35,010 bases of DNA, from the NCBI GenBank assembly GCA_021813685.1, contig JAKAJS010000103.1, positions 1-35,010 on the forward strand, written 5' to 3'. The DNA is from Deltaproteobacteria bacterium (GTDB lineage Bacteria; Desulfobacterota; Syntrophobacteria; Syntrophobacterales; Syntrophobacteraceae). The notes under the pieces were generated by a model. The model saw only the letters and a list, made by a program, of their open reading frames with translations, was not told where the DNA came from and searched no databases. Positions 14,081-22,948 of this stretch are shown here, one piece after another (the stretch's first letter is position 1; each line of letters starts with the position of its first letter). Position numbers and translations under genes: made by a program.

Positions 14081-16750
14081 ATGGAAGTGATAACCACCCA
14101 CATAAACGCCGACTTTGACGCAATGGGATCGATGATTGCGGCAAAGAAGCTCTATCCCGGGGCCTTGCTGGTCTTTCCCGGGTCGCAGGAGCGCACCCTG
14201 CGCGAATATTTTATAAAATCAACCATCTATATCTACGGTTTCAAGCGGCTTCGAGACATCGACATAGACCAGGTGACCAAGCTCATCCTGGTGGACACCA
14301 GGCAGTCTTCCCGAATTGGCAAATTCGCGGATATTTTAAATAAACCAGGCATGGAGGTGCACGTCTACGACCATCATCCGGATGCCGGGGATGATGTGCG
14401 GGCGGACCTGTCGGTCGTAGAGAGCGTGGGCTCCACGGTGACGCTTTTCACCAGGCTTTTCCAGGAGCGGGGCATAGAGGTGTCGCCGGAGGAGGCCACC
14501 ATCATGAGCCTCGGGGTATTCGAAGACACCGGGTCCTTCACCTTCAGCAGCACGACCCCTGAGGATTTCGAGGCAGCAGCTTTTTTGCTCCGGTCGGGCG
14601 CCAATCTCAACGTTGTCTCGGACATGGTGACCCAGGAACTCACCGCCGAACAGGTAGCTCTTTTGAACGAATTGATCCTGTCGGCCAAAAAATACAACTT
14701 CAACGGCGTGGACGTATGCCTCACCACCGTTTCGATCGACCGGTACGTGGGGGATTTCGCCGTTTTGGTCCACAAGCTGCGAGACATCGAGAACCTGGAT
14801 GTGGTGTTCGCCCTGGCCCGCATGGACGACCGCGTCTACCTGGTGGCCAGAAGCCGTGTTCCCGAGGTCAATGTTGCGGCGGTGGCTTCGATTTTCGGGG
14901 GCGGCGGGCATCCGACCGCGGCTTCGGCGAGCATCAAGGACCTCACCCTGGTCCAGGCGGAAACAAAACTGGTGGAAGCGCTTCGGATGCACATTCTCCC
15001 CTACCCGGCGGCGGAAAACCTCATGACGAGTCCGGCAATCCATACCGAACCCGAGGTGGAAATCGGCGAGGCCCAGCGAACCATGGTGCGGTACAACATC
15101 AACGCCATGCCCGTTCTGGATAAAGGCGCACTGGTGGGACTCATCACGCGCCAGGTGCTTGAAAAAGCCCTCTTCCACGGCCTCACACGACAGACCGTCG
15201 CCGAATTCATGAACACCGACATCGCCTCTGTGGGGCCGGAGGCCGGACTCGTCGAAATCCAGACCTACCTCGTCGAGCGTCATCAGCGCATCCTGCCCGT
15301 TGTGAGCGATGGCAAGGTGCTCGGAGTGATCACCCGGCGCGACCTGCTCGATCTCATGTTGAGCGACCACTCAGACGAAGGAACGGTTCCGGATGAGGAA
15401 ACGCTCGCACACTGGTCGAAGCGAAAAAACATATACTCGGTGCTGGCCGAGCAGATGCCCAAGAGCATGATCACCATGCTCAAGGAATTCGGGCTGCTGG
15501 CCCAAAGCCTGGGCTATCGCGCCTATGCGGTCGGAGGATTCGTCCGGGACATCCTCCTGCGCCGCGCCAATTTCGATCTGGACATTGTCGTGGAGGGAAA
15601 CGCAATCGAATTCGCCAGGGCCTTTTCCGAAAGGCACAAGGTAAAGGTCAAACTGCACAGGAAGTTCAGTACGGCCATGCTCGTTTTTCCCGAAGGTCAG
15701 ACCGTAGACGTCGCTTCGGCCCGTTTCGAGTATTACCAGCACCCGGCTGCACTCCCCATCGTGGAATTCAGTTCGCTCAAAATGGACCTCTACCGCAGAG
15801 ATTTTACGATCAACACCCTGGCTCTTGCGCTAAACCCGGACGAGTTCGGGCAACTGATCGACTTTTTCAGCGCGCAGCGCGACGTTAAAGACAAAATCAT
15901 CAGGGTCCTTCACAACCTGAGCTTCATCGAGGACCCCACGCGAATTCTGCGGGCAATCCGCTTCGAACAGCGCTTCGGTTTCAGGATCGGCAAGCAGACC
16001 GCCTCCCTCATTCGCAACGCCGTTCGTCTGGGGTTGATTCAAAAACTGGGGGGCCGCCGCCTCTTTCATGAAATCACCCTTATCCTGGAAGAAGACGACC
16101 CGGTTCCGGCTCTTCGCCGAATGGCCGAGTTCGCCGTCATGCCGGCTCTTTCCGCCGAAATCAATTTCGACAAAAAAATGCAGGAACTTTTCGCCCGGTT
16201 GCGGGAGGTTATTTCCTGGTACCGGTTGAGTTTTCTGGACGAACCGCTGGAAAGATGGCAGGTATATCTTCTCGGGCTTTTTTCGAATCTTTCGCCCTCG
16301 GAAACGGCAAGCGCCTGCGAACGGCTCCTTTTGACTCTCCCGCAACGGGACCGCTTGCTCTGGACTCTTAAAAACACCGAGAGGCTTCTCAACTCCTTTT
16401 TCCCCGATCTGCCCCTCCGAAAACCCAGCGAAGTCTTCCGCGCACTTCTGCCCTTCCGACCCGAGGAATTGCTCTTCCTCATGGGCAAAGCGCAACACGA
16501 AGCAACGCGAAAAGCGGTCAGCCATTTTTTCCATCGGTACAGGAATACGCAGACTGAACTGAAGGGAAAGGATTTGAAGGCCATGGGAATACCTCCCGGC
16601 CGGATTTACAGCCGGATACTCGACCGGCTTCTCGACGCAAGAATCAACAAAGAAGTCCAAAATCGTCGCGAGGAGATCGATTTCCTCGTAACCACCTGGC
16701 CCGAGTTTTTTCCGGAAACCTCAGGTCCGGATTGGAAAAACATTTGCTAG
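14081..16750 (+). CDS. DHH phosphoesterase - CBS pair - tRNA nucleotidyltransferase/poly(A) polymerase fusion
   Basis: 889 residues with three parts. (1) DHH/DHHA1 phosphoesterase, 1-305: ADFDAMGS at 10-17, the name-giving DHH at 97-99, and GGGGHP at 273-278, as in NrnA/RecJ-like enzymes. (2) Two CBS domains, about 312-430, which usually bind adenine nucleotides. (3) Class II nucleotidyltransferase, about 465-889: GGFVRD at 485-490 and the metal-binding DLD at 499-501, then RNA-binding helices. Class II enzymes of this shape add A or CCA to RNA 3' ends; this fused form occurs in Deltaproteobacteria and Aquificales. tRNA-Val in this window lacks encoded CCA, so such activity is needed somewhere. 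No good ribosome site precedes ATG 14081. Whether it adds C, A or CCA cannot be told. Confidence 0.9.
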   Translation: MEVITTHINADFDAMGSMIAAKKLYPGALLVFPGSQERTLREYFIKSTIYIYGFKRLRDIDIDQVTKLILVDTRQSSRIGKFADILNKPGMEVHVYDHHPDAGDDVRADLSVVESVGSTVTLFTRLFQERGIEVSPEEATIMSLGVFEDTGSFTFSSTTPEDFEAAAFLLRSGANLNVVSDMVTQELTAEQVALLNELILSAKKYNFNGVDVCLTTVSIDRYVGDFAVLVHKLRDIENLDVVFALARMDDRVYLVARSRVPEVNVAAVASIFGGGGHPTAASASIKDLTLVQAETKLVEALRMHILPYPAAENLMTSPAIHTEPEVEIGEAQRTMVRYNINAMPVLDKGALVGLITRQVLEKALFHGLTRQTVAEFMNTDIASVGPEAGLVEIQTYLVERHQRILPVVSDGKVLGVITRRDLLDLMLSDHSDEGTVPDEETLAHWSKRKNIYSVLAEQMPKSMITMLKEFGLLAQSLGYRAYAVGGFVRDILLRRANFDLDIVVEGNAIEFARAFSERHKVKVKLHRKFSTAMLVFPEGQTVDVASARFEYYQHPAALPIVEFSSLKMDLYRRDFTINTLALALNPDEFGQLIDFFSAQRDVKDKIIRVLHNLSFIEDPTRILRAIRFEQRFGFRIGKQTASLIRNAVRLGLIQKLGGRRLFHEITLILEEDDPVPALRRMAEFAVMPALSAEINFDKKMQELFARLREVISWYRLSFLDEPLERWQVYLLGLFSNLSPSETASACERLLLTLPQRDRLLWTLKNTERLLNSFFPDLPLRKPSEVFRALLPFRPEELLFLMGKAQHEATRKAVSHFFHRYRNTQTELKGKDLKAMGIPPGRIYSRILDRLLDARINKEVQNRREEIDFLVTTWPEFFPETSGPDWKNIC

Positions 16751-16758
16751 GGGCGTAC

Positions 16759-17406
16759 ATGAACCACGTTCAAACAATCATCGTCATGATCCTGCCGCTG
16801 ATGCTGGCCATCATTCTCCACGAGGTTTCCCACGGCTGGGTAGCCGAAAAGCTCGGAGATCCCACAGCCAGGTTGATGGGCAGAATCACGCTAAACCCCA
16901 TTTCACACGTTGACCTGTTTGGAACGATAATCGTTCCCGGAATCCTGCTGCTTACCGGCTCCCCCTTTTTGTTCGGCTGGGCAAAGCCGGTGCCGGTCGA
17001 TTTCGGGAATTTGCGGGGCGGACGCAGGGACATGGCGCTGGTCGCCATTGCGGGACCGGTTACAAACTTTTTGCTGGCGGCCGCAAGCTCCATTATCTTT
17101 CACCTGACTTCGGGGGCAGGCACTGCGGGCTTCTCGGGAGCCGTACTTTTTCCTATTCATGAAATGGCCCGTTACTCGGTGCTGTTCAACCTGGTCCTCA
17201 TGGTGTTCAACCTGCTGCCCATCCTTCCGCTCGACGGGGGCAGAATCGCCGTGGGGCTTCTGCCCGAAAGCATCGCACTCCCCCTGCAGCGCACCGAAAG
17301 ATGGGGGATGCTCATCGTTTTGCTCTTCATCGCAACGGATTTATGGACGTACACGGTAGCTCCGGTTATATATGTGTTTTTGCGAATCCTGGGCATGAGA
17401 ATGTGA
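16759..17406 (+). CDS. M50 (site-2 protease family) membrane metalloprotease
   Basis: 215 residues, of which at least four hydrophobic segments span the membrane. The zinc motif HEVSH (21-25) is in the first membrane helix and the third ligand is in LPLDGGR (157-162), as in the short M50 subgroup without PDZ domain. Substrate is unknown; such enzymes cut membrane-spanning proteins. ATG 16759 follows AGGGGC; an upstream TTG at 16732 would overlap the previous gene. It begins 8 bases after the poly(A)-polymerase gene and trpS follows 35 bases later, so these are probably one transcript. Confidence 0.9.
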   Translation: MNHVQTIIVMILPLMLAIILHEVSHGWVAEKLGDPTARLMGRITLNPISHVDLFGTIIVPGILLLTGSPFLFGWAKPVPVDFGNLRGGRRDMALVAIAGPVTNFLLAAASSIIFHLTSGAGTAGFSGAVLFPIHEMARYSVLFNLVLMVFNLLPILPLDGGRIAVGLLPESIALPLQRTERWGMLIVLLFIATDLWTYTVAPVIYVFLRILGMRM

Positions 17407-17441
17407 CAAAGAATCAACACGTGAGGGAGAAAACGCCTGTC

Positions 17442-18434
17442 ATGGCTGAAAAGAAAAGAATACTTAGCGGCATGCGCCCGACCGGGCGCCTTCACCTGGG
17501 CAACCTGCACGGAGCCCTGGAAAACTGGGTAAAGCTTCAGGACCAATACGAATGTTTTTACTTTGTGGCCGACTGGCACGCGCTTACCACCGACTACGCC
17601 TCGCCGGGAAACATACGCGAAAACACACGCGAGATGGTTCTCGACTGGTTGAGCGCGGGTCTTGACCCGGAGCGCTCGACGATCTTCATCCAGTCGGACA
17701 TAAAGGAACACGCGGAACTCTATCTTCTACTCGGCATGATAACCCCGGTCACCTGGCTGGAGAGAAACCCCACCTACAAGGAACAACAGCAACAGATCGA
17801 GCAGAAGGATCTGGGAAACTTCGGCTTTCTGGGCTACCCGGTGCTCCAGGCCGCAGATATAATCATCTACCGCGCCCACGGGGTGCCGGTGGGAAAGGAC
17901 CAGCTCCCTCACGTGGAGCTCACCAGAGAAATCGCTCGCAGGTTCAACTACCTGTATAAATCCGAAATATTCCCCGAGCCCGACTGCCTTCTTACCGAGG
18001 CGCCGGTGCTTCCCGGTCTGGATGGAAGGAAGATGAGCAAGAGCTATGGCAATTGCATCTTCATAACCGATTCCGAAAAAGAGATAGCGGAAAAAATATC
18101 CAGGATGATGACCGATCCGCAAAGAATCAGGCGAAACGACCCCGGAAACCCGGAGGTGTCCCCGGTGTTCGCCTACCACAAGCTCTACTCCTCGCCTTCC
18201 GAGATCGAGGAAATCGCCCATGGGTGCCGCACCGCGGGGATCGGCTGCGTCGAGTGCAAAAAGATCCTCACGCGCAACGTCGTCTCCAAGCTCGCGCCCA
18301 TGCGCGAAAGGCGCCTGAAGTTTGAAAGCGACCTCGAAGGCCTTAACGAAGTCATCGCCGCAGGAAACGCCAGGGCCGCCCGCGAGGCAGCGGCCACCAT
18401 GGAGCTTGTCCGGCGGGCCATAGGGATACGTTAG
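17442..18434 (+). CDS. trpS: Tryptophanyl-tRNA synthetase
   Basis: 330 residues, the usual bacterial length. It charges tRNA-Trp, whose gene is at 8971-9047. Class I signatures are HLGNLHG (18-24; HIGH motif) and KMSKS (197-201), both complete; the Rossmann fold and helical end are also normal. ATG 17442 is about 12 bases after GGGAG. The gene overlaps the heptamer array at 18430. Confidence 0.96.
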   Translation: MAEKKRILSGMRPTGRLHLGNLHGALENWVKLQDQYECFYFVADWHALTTDYASPGNIRENTREMVLDWLSAGLDPERSTIFIQSDIKEHAELYLLLGMITPVTWLERNPTYKEQQQQIEQKDLGNFGFLGYPVLQAADIIIYRAHGVPVGKDQLPHVELTREIARRFNYLYKSEIFPEPDCLLTEAPVLPGLDGRKMSKSYGNCIFITDSEKEIAEKISRMMTDPQRIRRNDPGNPEVSPVFAYHKLYSSPSEIEEIAHGCRTAGIGCVECKKILTRNVVSKLAPMRERRLKFESDLEGLNEVIAAGNARAAREAAATMELVRRAIGIR

Positions 18435-18471
18435 TTGTTAGTTGCTGGTTGTTAGTTGTTGGTTGCTGGTT
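18430..18471. repeat. Six tandem heptamers G(T/C)T(A/G)GTT after trpS
   Basis: GTTAGTT, GTTAGTT, GCTGGTT, GTTAGTT, GTTGGTT, GCTGGTT run without gaps; the first covers the trpS stop codon. The array fills most of the 55-bp gap to rluB. Confidence 0.9.
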
Positions 18472-18489
18472 ATTGGAGGGAGAGGCTCG

Positions 18490-19242
18490 ATGCAGGGGCG
18501 GCAGACCGCCGGAATGATGCGGCTTCAAAAATTCCTGGCGCAGGCGGGAGTTGCGTCGAGGCGCGCTGCCGAGCAACTCATCAGCCAGGGCCGGGTTGAG
18601 GTAAACGGCCGGCGGGCGGAACTGGGCTCCAGCGTCGATCCTTCCAAAGACCGTGTCCGGGTGGACGGAAAATCCGTCGCCGCCAAATCCGGCCGGGTAC
18701 TCATTGCCTTTAACAAGCCCGCGGGTTGTGTGACTACCGCCTCCGACCCGCAGGGCCGCAAGACCGTAATGGATTTTTTCCCCGATTTTGGAACGCGTAT
18801 TTTCCCGGTGGGAAGACTCGACTATGACGCCGAAGGCCTGCTTTTGCTCACCAATGATGGAGAACTCGCCAATCATCTCCTCCATCCCCGATATGGAGTA
18901 TCCAAAGTTTACGATGTAAAAATTAAGGGACATCCTGACAAAAAAGCGATAGAAGAACTGCGGAGCGGAGTCCGGATCGAGGAGGGGTTGACCGCCCCGG
19001 CCGAAGTGGAGGTCCTGCGGCTCCTTGCCGACTCGGCCTGGCTAAGGATCACACTCCACCAGGGCTGGAACCGCCAGATAAAGCGCATGGGACTCGCTGT
19101 CGGACATCCGGTTTTAAAAATCAGGCGCATAGCCTACGGACCGATCGCCCTCGGGAGGTTGCGGCCCGGAGGCCACAAGGCCCTGAACCCGGAGGAGATC
19201 CGCAAACTCTACGAGAGTTGCCGGTTGTCTGTCAGTCACTGA
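18490..19242 (+). CDS. rluB: Ribosomal RNA pseudouridine synthase (RluB/RsuA family)
   Basis: 250 residues. An S4 RNA-binding domain (RLQKFLAQAGVASRRAAEQL, 11-30) precedes the catalytic domain with GRLDYDAEGLLLLTNDG (108-124), in which D111 is the catalytic aspartate. RluB converts U2605 of 23S rRNA in E. coli; RluB, RluE, RluF and RsuA share this domain set, so the exact target is not certain. GGAGGG lies 9 bases before ATG 18490. An earlier in-frame start at 18442 would translate the heptamer array and is unlikely. Confidence 0.88.
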   Translation: MQGRQTAGMMRLQKFLAQAGVASRRAAEQLISQGRVEVNGRRAELGSSVDPSKDRVRVDGKSVAAKSGRVLIAFNKPAGCVTTASDPQGRKTVMDFFPDFGTRIFPVGRLDYDAEGLLLLTNDGELANHLLHPRYGVSKVYDVKIKGHPDKKAIEELRSGVRIEEGLTAPAEVEVLRLLADSAWLRITLHQGWNRQIKRMGLAVGHPVLKIRRIAYGPIALGRLRPGGHKALNPEEIRKLYESCRLSVSH

Positions 19243-19286
19243 AAACGAGCAGCCGGCAGCTATTTTTTTACGGAGCTACACGCAAG

Positions 19287-21329
19287 ATGAATTCGAGGCG
19301 AGGTTATCCTTACGGATCTACCGATCCCTTCTACAGCGGCCGCAGGGAGAAGAAACAACCACAGCGGGCGGGATATGGGAGGATCATCCTCTTTTCCGTC
19401 CTGGCCGTGGCCGTGTTGGGCGCAGCCTTTGTCTTTATCGCCAGGGGGAAAATCTTTCCCACCAAACTGATAGCTCTCAGCTTCCTGCACAACGGCCAGG
19501 AAATGCTGCTGCTCCCCGACTCCCGGGTCGTCGTCAACCCCAGGGACACGCTGCAACTCACAGCCGTTAAAACAAACGGGTGGCTGCAATGGGGAATCCG
19601 GGTGGTCTCGGCGGACGTGGATGTCAGGCCCGTTATGACAAGCCCCGGCGTGGTCATACGAGAGCTTTTCCCCGGAGAATCGTTTGAAACGCCCAAGACC
19701 CTCGTTTTCAACGTGTTGCTCTGGAACCAGCCGATCGGCAAAGTCTCTTTCCTCATCCAACTCGATTACAAGGACTGGCTCGATAAGGCCAACACCACAC
19801 CCGATCTGGACCGCAGAATCGAATACCTGCAAAAAGCGCTTCAGGACAACAGCTCGAACATCCTCATCAAGACCCAGCTTGCCGGACTCTATTTCGACAT
19901 CAAACACTACAGGGATGCCGAACGGCTCTATAAGGAAATAAACCAGTCGGGAAAATCCAAGGATATTTCGGAAAAACTGCTTCTCATCTACCAGGCGCTC
20001 GATAAACCCGACAAAGCCCTGGAGGTCTACCTCGATCTGATGCAAATGACCAACGACCAGCAAACCTTCGGCGATTTTCTGGCCTATCTGAAGAAGAAAA
20101 AGAGCCTCGCCCAGGCCCAGAGTTTTCTCGAAAGACACCAGCGGGACATCCCGGCCGCTTTCCGCTCCCAGGTCATGGTGGAAATCGCCGAACTGGCCGG
20201 TGCCCGCAAGGACTGGACAGGCGCCGCCCAGGCCTGGCGAAACGCCCAAAGGTTCGGCATGAAGAGTGCCGACGTCCAGTACAACCTGGCGGCAACGCTC
20301 ATGCAGAGCGGCAAGACGGCTGCGGCTATCGATGCTTTTCAACAGTACCTGCGCAAAAACCCCAACGATGCAAAAACCCTGGCCCTCGTTGCCGGCCTCA
20401 GCATTAAAGCGGGCCAATTCGCCCGAGCCAAAGCCATTTACCAGTCGATGGTCCAGAAAAATCCCCGCAACAAGGAAGCGCTCGTAAACCTGTTGGCCCT
20501 GGCGGCAAAAACAAACGACAAGGCAGGGCAGATCGACTGCTACGAAAAACTCCTTCGGCTCGACCCCGATAACCCAAAGTACCTGTTCAACCTGTCGATG
20601 CTCTACATCCAGCAGAATCAGTTCGATAAGGCGCTTCCACCTCTCAAGACCCTCGCCGCCCGGGAGCCGAAAAACGTGCAATACCTGAAGCAGCTCCTTC
20701 TGGTCTACCAGAAGTTAAACAACGCGCAGGGGCAGGCGAACGTCCGTCTCGCGCTTGCCAGGCTCAACCCGAACGACACTTCCAACCTGGACACCATTTA
20801 CAGCTCGTTTGCGCAAAAAAAAGACTACAAGGGCATGCAGGCCTTCTTCCGGGGCGTGGCCGCAAAAAACCCCAATTCGGTCAATGTGCACAAATATCTT
20901 CTCGAAGCCGCCACAAAACTCGGAGACAACAAGGCCACGATGACCGAGCTCCAGCAGCTGATCCGGCTCGAGCCCAAACAAAAGACATACCACCGCCTGG
21001 CGGCTTACCTCTACGAGAAGGAAGGAAATTACGACGCGGCCGCCCGGGAACTCAAGGCGATCCTGAAAATCGATTTCAAGGACAAGAAGGCGCAGCAGGA
21101 CTACGTAAGAGTCATGAACGAACAGTTGGAGCATGGCGCGATTAAAGGCAAACCCCGGCCGCCGGCGGGCAAGGAAACTAAAAAGCCGGCAGCCGGGCCG
21201 GCGCCGCGCGGTCCCGCCGCAGTTAAGAAAGCGAAGCCCAAAGCCAAACCTGCGCGGCATGTAGCCGCTGCCGGAACGAAGAAGGCGCCGAAGAAAAGCT
21301 CAAAAACCGCCAAAAAGAAGGTGCAGTAG
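19287..21329 (+). CDS. Membrane-anchored large TPR protein with a basic C-terminal tail
   Basis: 680 residues. After a basic start, residues about 30-52 are one membrane segment (ILFSVLAVAVLGAAFVFI), so most of the protein is outside the cytoplasm. Residues 75-165 form a beta-rich domain, and about 175-610 hold at least eight tetratricopeptide units, such as FQQYLRKNPNDAKTLALVAG and LYIQQNQFDKALPPLKTLA. The last 60 residues are Lys/Ala/Pro-rich and probably disordered. Possible roles are assembly of an envelope complex; nothing more can be said. GGAG lies 11 bases before ATG 19287. It follows rluB by 44 bases. Confidence 0.8.
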   Translation: MNSRRGYPYGSTDPFYSGRREKKQPQRAGYGRIILFSVLAVAVLGAAFVFIARGKIFPTKLIALSFLHNGQEMLLLPDSRVVVNPRDTLQLTAVKTNGWLQWGIRVVSADVDVRPVMTSPGVVIRELFPGESFETPKTLVFNVLLWNQPIGKVSFLIQLDYKDWLDKANTTPDLDRRIEYLQKALQDNSSNILIKTQLAGLYFDIKHYRDAERLYKEINQSGKSKDISEKLLLIYQALDKPDKALEVYLDLMQMTNDQQTFGDFLAYLKKKKSLAQAQSFLERHQRDIPAAFRSQVMVEIAELAGARKDWTGAAQAWRNAQRFGMKSADVQYNLAATLMQSGKTAAAIDAFQQYLRKNPNDAKTLALVAGLSIKAGQFARAKAIYQSMVQKNPRNKEALVNLLALAAKTNDKAGQIDCYEKLLRLDPDNPKYLFNLSMLYIQQNQFDKALPPLKTLAAREPKNVQYLKQLLLVYQKLNNAQGQANVRLALARLNPNDTSNLDTIYSSFAQKKDYKGMQAFFRGVAAKNPNSVNVHKYLLEAATKLGDNKATMTELQQLIRLEPKQKTYHRLAAYLYEKEGNYDAAARELKAILKIDFKDKKAQQDYVRVMNEQLEHGAIKGKPRPPAGKETKKPAAGPAPRGPAAVKKAKPKAKPARHVAAAGTKKAPKKSSKTAKKKVQ

Positions 21330-21394
21330 AAAGAGCAAGACAACCCCTTTTTACCCCCGGCGGGCGGATTTATTTCTTTTGCCGGGATTGAGTA

Positions 21395-21423
21395 TTGCGT
21401 AAAGAACGTGAATCAGATATAAA
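21395..21423 (+). promoter_or_regulatory. tRNA-Val promoter
   Basis: TTGCGT, a 17-bp spacer and TATAAA end 34 bases before the mature tRNA 5' end; a short leader would be removed by RNase P. Confidence 0.65.
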
Positions 21424-21457
21424 AAGCACAGGTTTGCGGCACCGGCCGCGATCCTGC

Positions 21458-21530
21458 GGGCGGGTAACTCAGCGGTGAGAGTGCCATCCTCACACGGTGG
21501 AAGTCGGAGGTTCAAATCCTCTCCCGCCTA
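21458..21530 (+). tRNA. tRNA-Val (anticodon CAC)
   Basis: A 73-base cloverleaf: acceptor GGGCGGG/CCCGCCT (first pair G-T), D stem ACTC/GAGT, anticodon stem CCATC/GGTGG with loop CTCACAC, T arm GGAGG-TTCAAAT-CCTCT. The anticodon is CAC. The 3' CCA is not encoded, unlike in tRNA-Trp, so it must be added after transcription. Confidence 0.93.
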
Positions 21531-21560
21531 TCCTGCAAAAGATTGAGTGAACAGCAAGTT

Positions 21561-21604
21561 GAAAGGAAGTTAGGTCGAAAGGCTTAACTTCCTTTCTGCT
21601 TTTG
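21561..21604 (+). terminator. Terminator after tRNA-Val
   Basis: GAAAGGAAGTTA (21561-21572) pairs perfectly with TAACTTCCTTTC (21585-21596) and is followed by TGCTTTT. The stem of 12 bp is strong, the T run modest. Confidence 0.75.
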
Positions 21605-21815
21605 GGGACCAGTCGCCAAAAACGGCATGAATCAGGTTTGGATAAGGGAACAACATCTACCGGAAACCATGAAACTACATGGAAACCTCCCTTCGGAGCA
21701 CTGAGTTTTGGCTATTTTACTCTGTTCTTTGCACCTGTAGACTATATAGGCCGCAGTTTCGTCTCAAGCCTCATGACAGTGTTTCGTTGAGCCTCAAGAG
21801 GTGAAGGAGGGTTGG

Positions 21816-22469
21816 ATGAAAAAGGGGCTGTTCTTTTTTCTCCTCATCCCGGGAGTAGTCCTGGTTCTGGTTTCGGTTTCCAGGGCTCAAACGGGGTCGG
21901 GATTTGTGCAGGGACGGGAACCCGTCTACCATCGAGATGCGAAACAGTCGGTAAACGTTTATGGGCCGGAGAGGCTCACCGATCTGGCCGGTTTGGCTAT
22001 CCAGGAAAAACGGCGTGATGTTGTGATCGTGGAGCACTATAAACCTCTCGGGAGCAAGGTGTGGATTGAAGGAACAACGGGTTCCGCCTATATGCCGCTT
22101 TCGCCGAAACGGGTTCGCCTGATGGAGACGGCAAGAGATCACGGAAGGAGTGTTTATTCGGCACTTTGCAGCGCTCAGCAAAAAGTGATCCAAAGAACTG
22201 TGGGGATAAGAAGAGTCTATCGGCCCGTTGTCAGGGAGTATCGGGTTGTGAGAAAGTATTATGTCCAACCCGTTTATGTTGCCCCCCCTCCACCGCCTGT
22301 CCGCGTTTATCCCGTCGTTTACGGCTTCGGGGGCTTTTATCCGGTGTATTCTTACGGGAGCTATGGCGGATGGCCGGGACGGTACCACGGAGGATGGGGC
22401 GGATATCGCTACTATCGCGGGGGGAATGGAGGCCATTATCCCGGAGCCTTTCACAGAGGGCATAGATAG
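21816..22469 (+). CDS. Secreted Gly/Tyr-rich protein of unknown function
   Basis: 217 residues with a clear signal peptide (GLFFFLLIPGVVLVLVSVSRA). ATG 21816 follows AAGGAGG by 5 bases. Residues 25-120 are ordinary; a stretch with VYRPVVREYRVV and a Pro run (APPPPPVRVYP) leads to a tail of about 50 residues rich in Gly, Tyr, Trp, His and Arg. Such tails are common in small exported proteins of environmental bacteria. No domain is recognised. It does not belong with its neighbours by function. Confidence 0.7.
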   Translation: MKKGLFFFLLIPGVVLVLVSVSRAQTGSGFVQGREPVYHRDAKQSVNVYGPERLTDLAGLAIQEKRRDVVIVEHYKPLGSKVWIEGTTGSAYMPLSPKRVRLMETARDHGRSVYSALCSAQQKVIQRTVGIRRVYRPVVREYRVVRKYYVQPVYVAPPPPPVRVYPVVYGFGGFYPVYSYGSYGGWPGRYHGGWGGYRYYRGGNGGHYPGAFHRGHR

Positions 22470-22643
22470 TGTCAGGAGCAGCCATTTGCCGAAGGGCACA
22501 AGAGGAGCGCTCAAAGCGATTTTTCTAAAAAAATGAATCGCTTCCACCCCTGAGAGGTCCCTTTTCACTTGAAAACCGGACAATAATCCTTTAAGAATTT
22601 ACGAAAATTACCTGGCAGACGATGCAAGGAAAGGAAGAGTTTT

Positions 22644-22931
22644 ATGACGTTGACCAAGGCTCAGATAGTCGAGAACCTGTTCGCCAAAAACATTTTCACG
22701 AAGACCGAATCGGCCGAGATTATCGACACCCTTTTTGAAATCATGAAAAACACCTTGGAAAAGGGCGAAGACGTGCTTATAAGCGGATTTGGCAAGTTTA
22801 GCGTAAAAGGCAAAAACCAGCGCCGGGGACGCAATCCGCAGACAGGCGACCCGATCATTCTCTCGCCCCGCAGCGTAGTTACCTTCAAGTGCTCCGGCGT
22901 TCTCAGGGAGAAAATTAACGAAGGCAGCTAA
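22644..22931 (+). CDS. ihfA: Integration host factor alpha / HU-family DNA-bending protein
   Basis: 95 residues, standard for IHF/HU. The dimerising helices (TKAQIVENLF, ESAEIIDTLFEIMKNTL) precede the DNA-binding arm GFGKFSVKGKNQRRGRNPQTGDPI with the conserved RNPQTG tip, whose Pro inserts into DNA. The IHF-alpha subtype is suggested by the sequence around the first helix and by length, but HU cannot be excluded. GGAAGAG precedes ATG 22644. The lipid-transport operon starts 17 bases later. Confidence 0.88.
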   Translation: MTLTKAQIVENLFAKNIFTKTESAEIIDTLFEIMKNTLEKGEDVLISGFGKFSVKGKNQRRGRNPQTGDPIILSPRSVVTFKCSGVLREKINEGS

Positions 22932-22948
22932 CTTCCAGCAGAAAGGAT

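Noticed and set aside
21602..21790. 62-codon frame after tRNA-Val
   Set aside because: It begins within the terminator tail and has no ribosome site or recognisable content.
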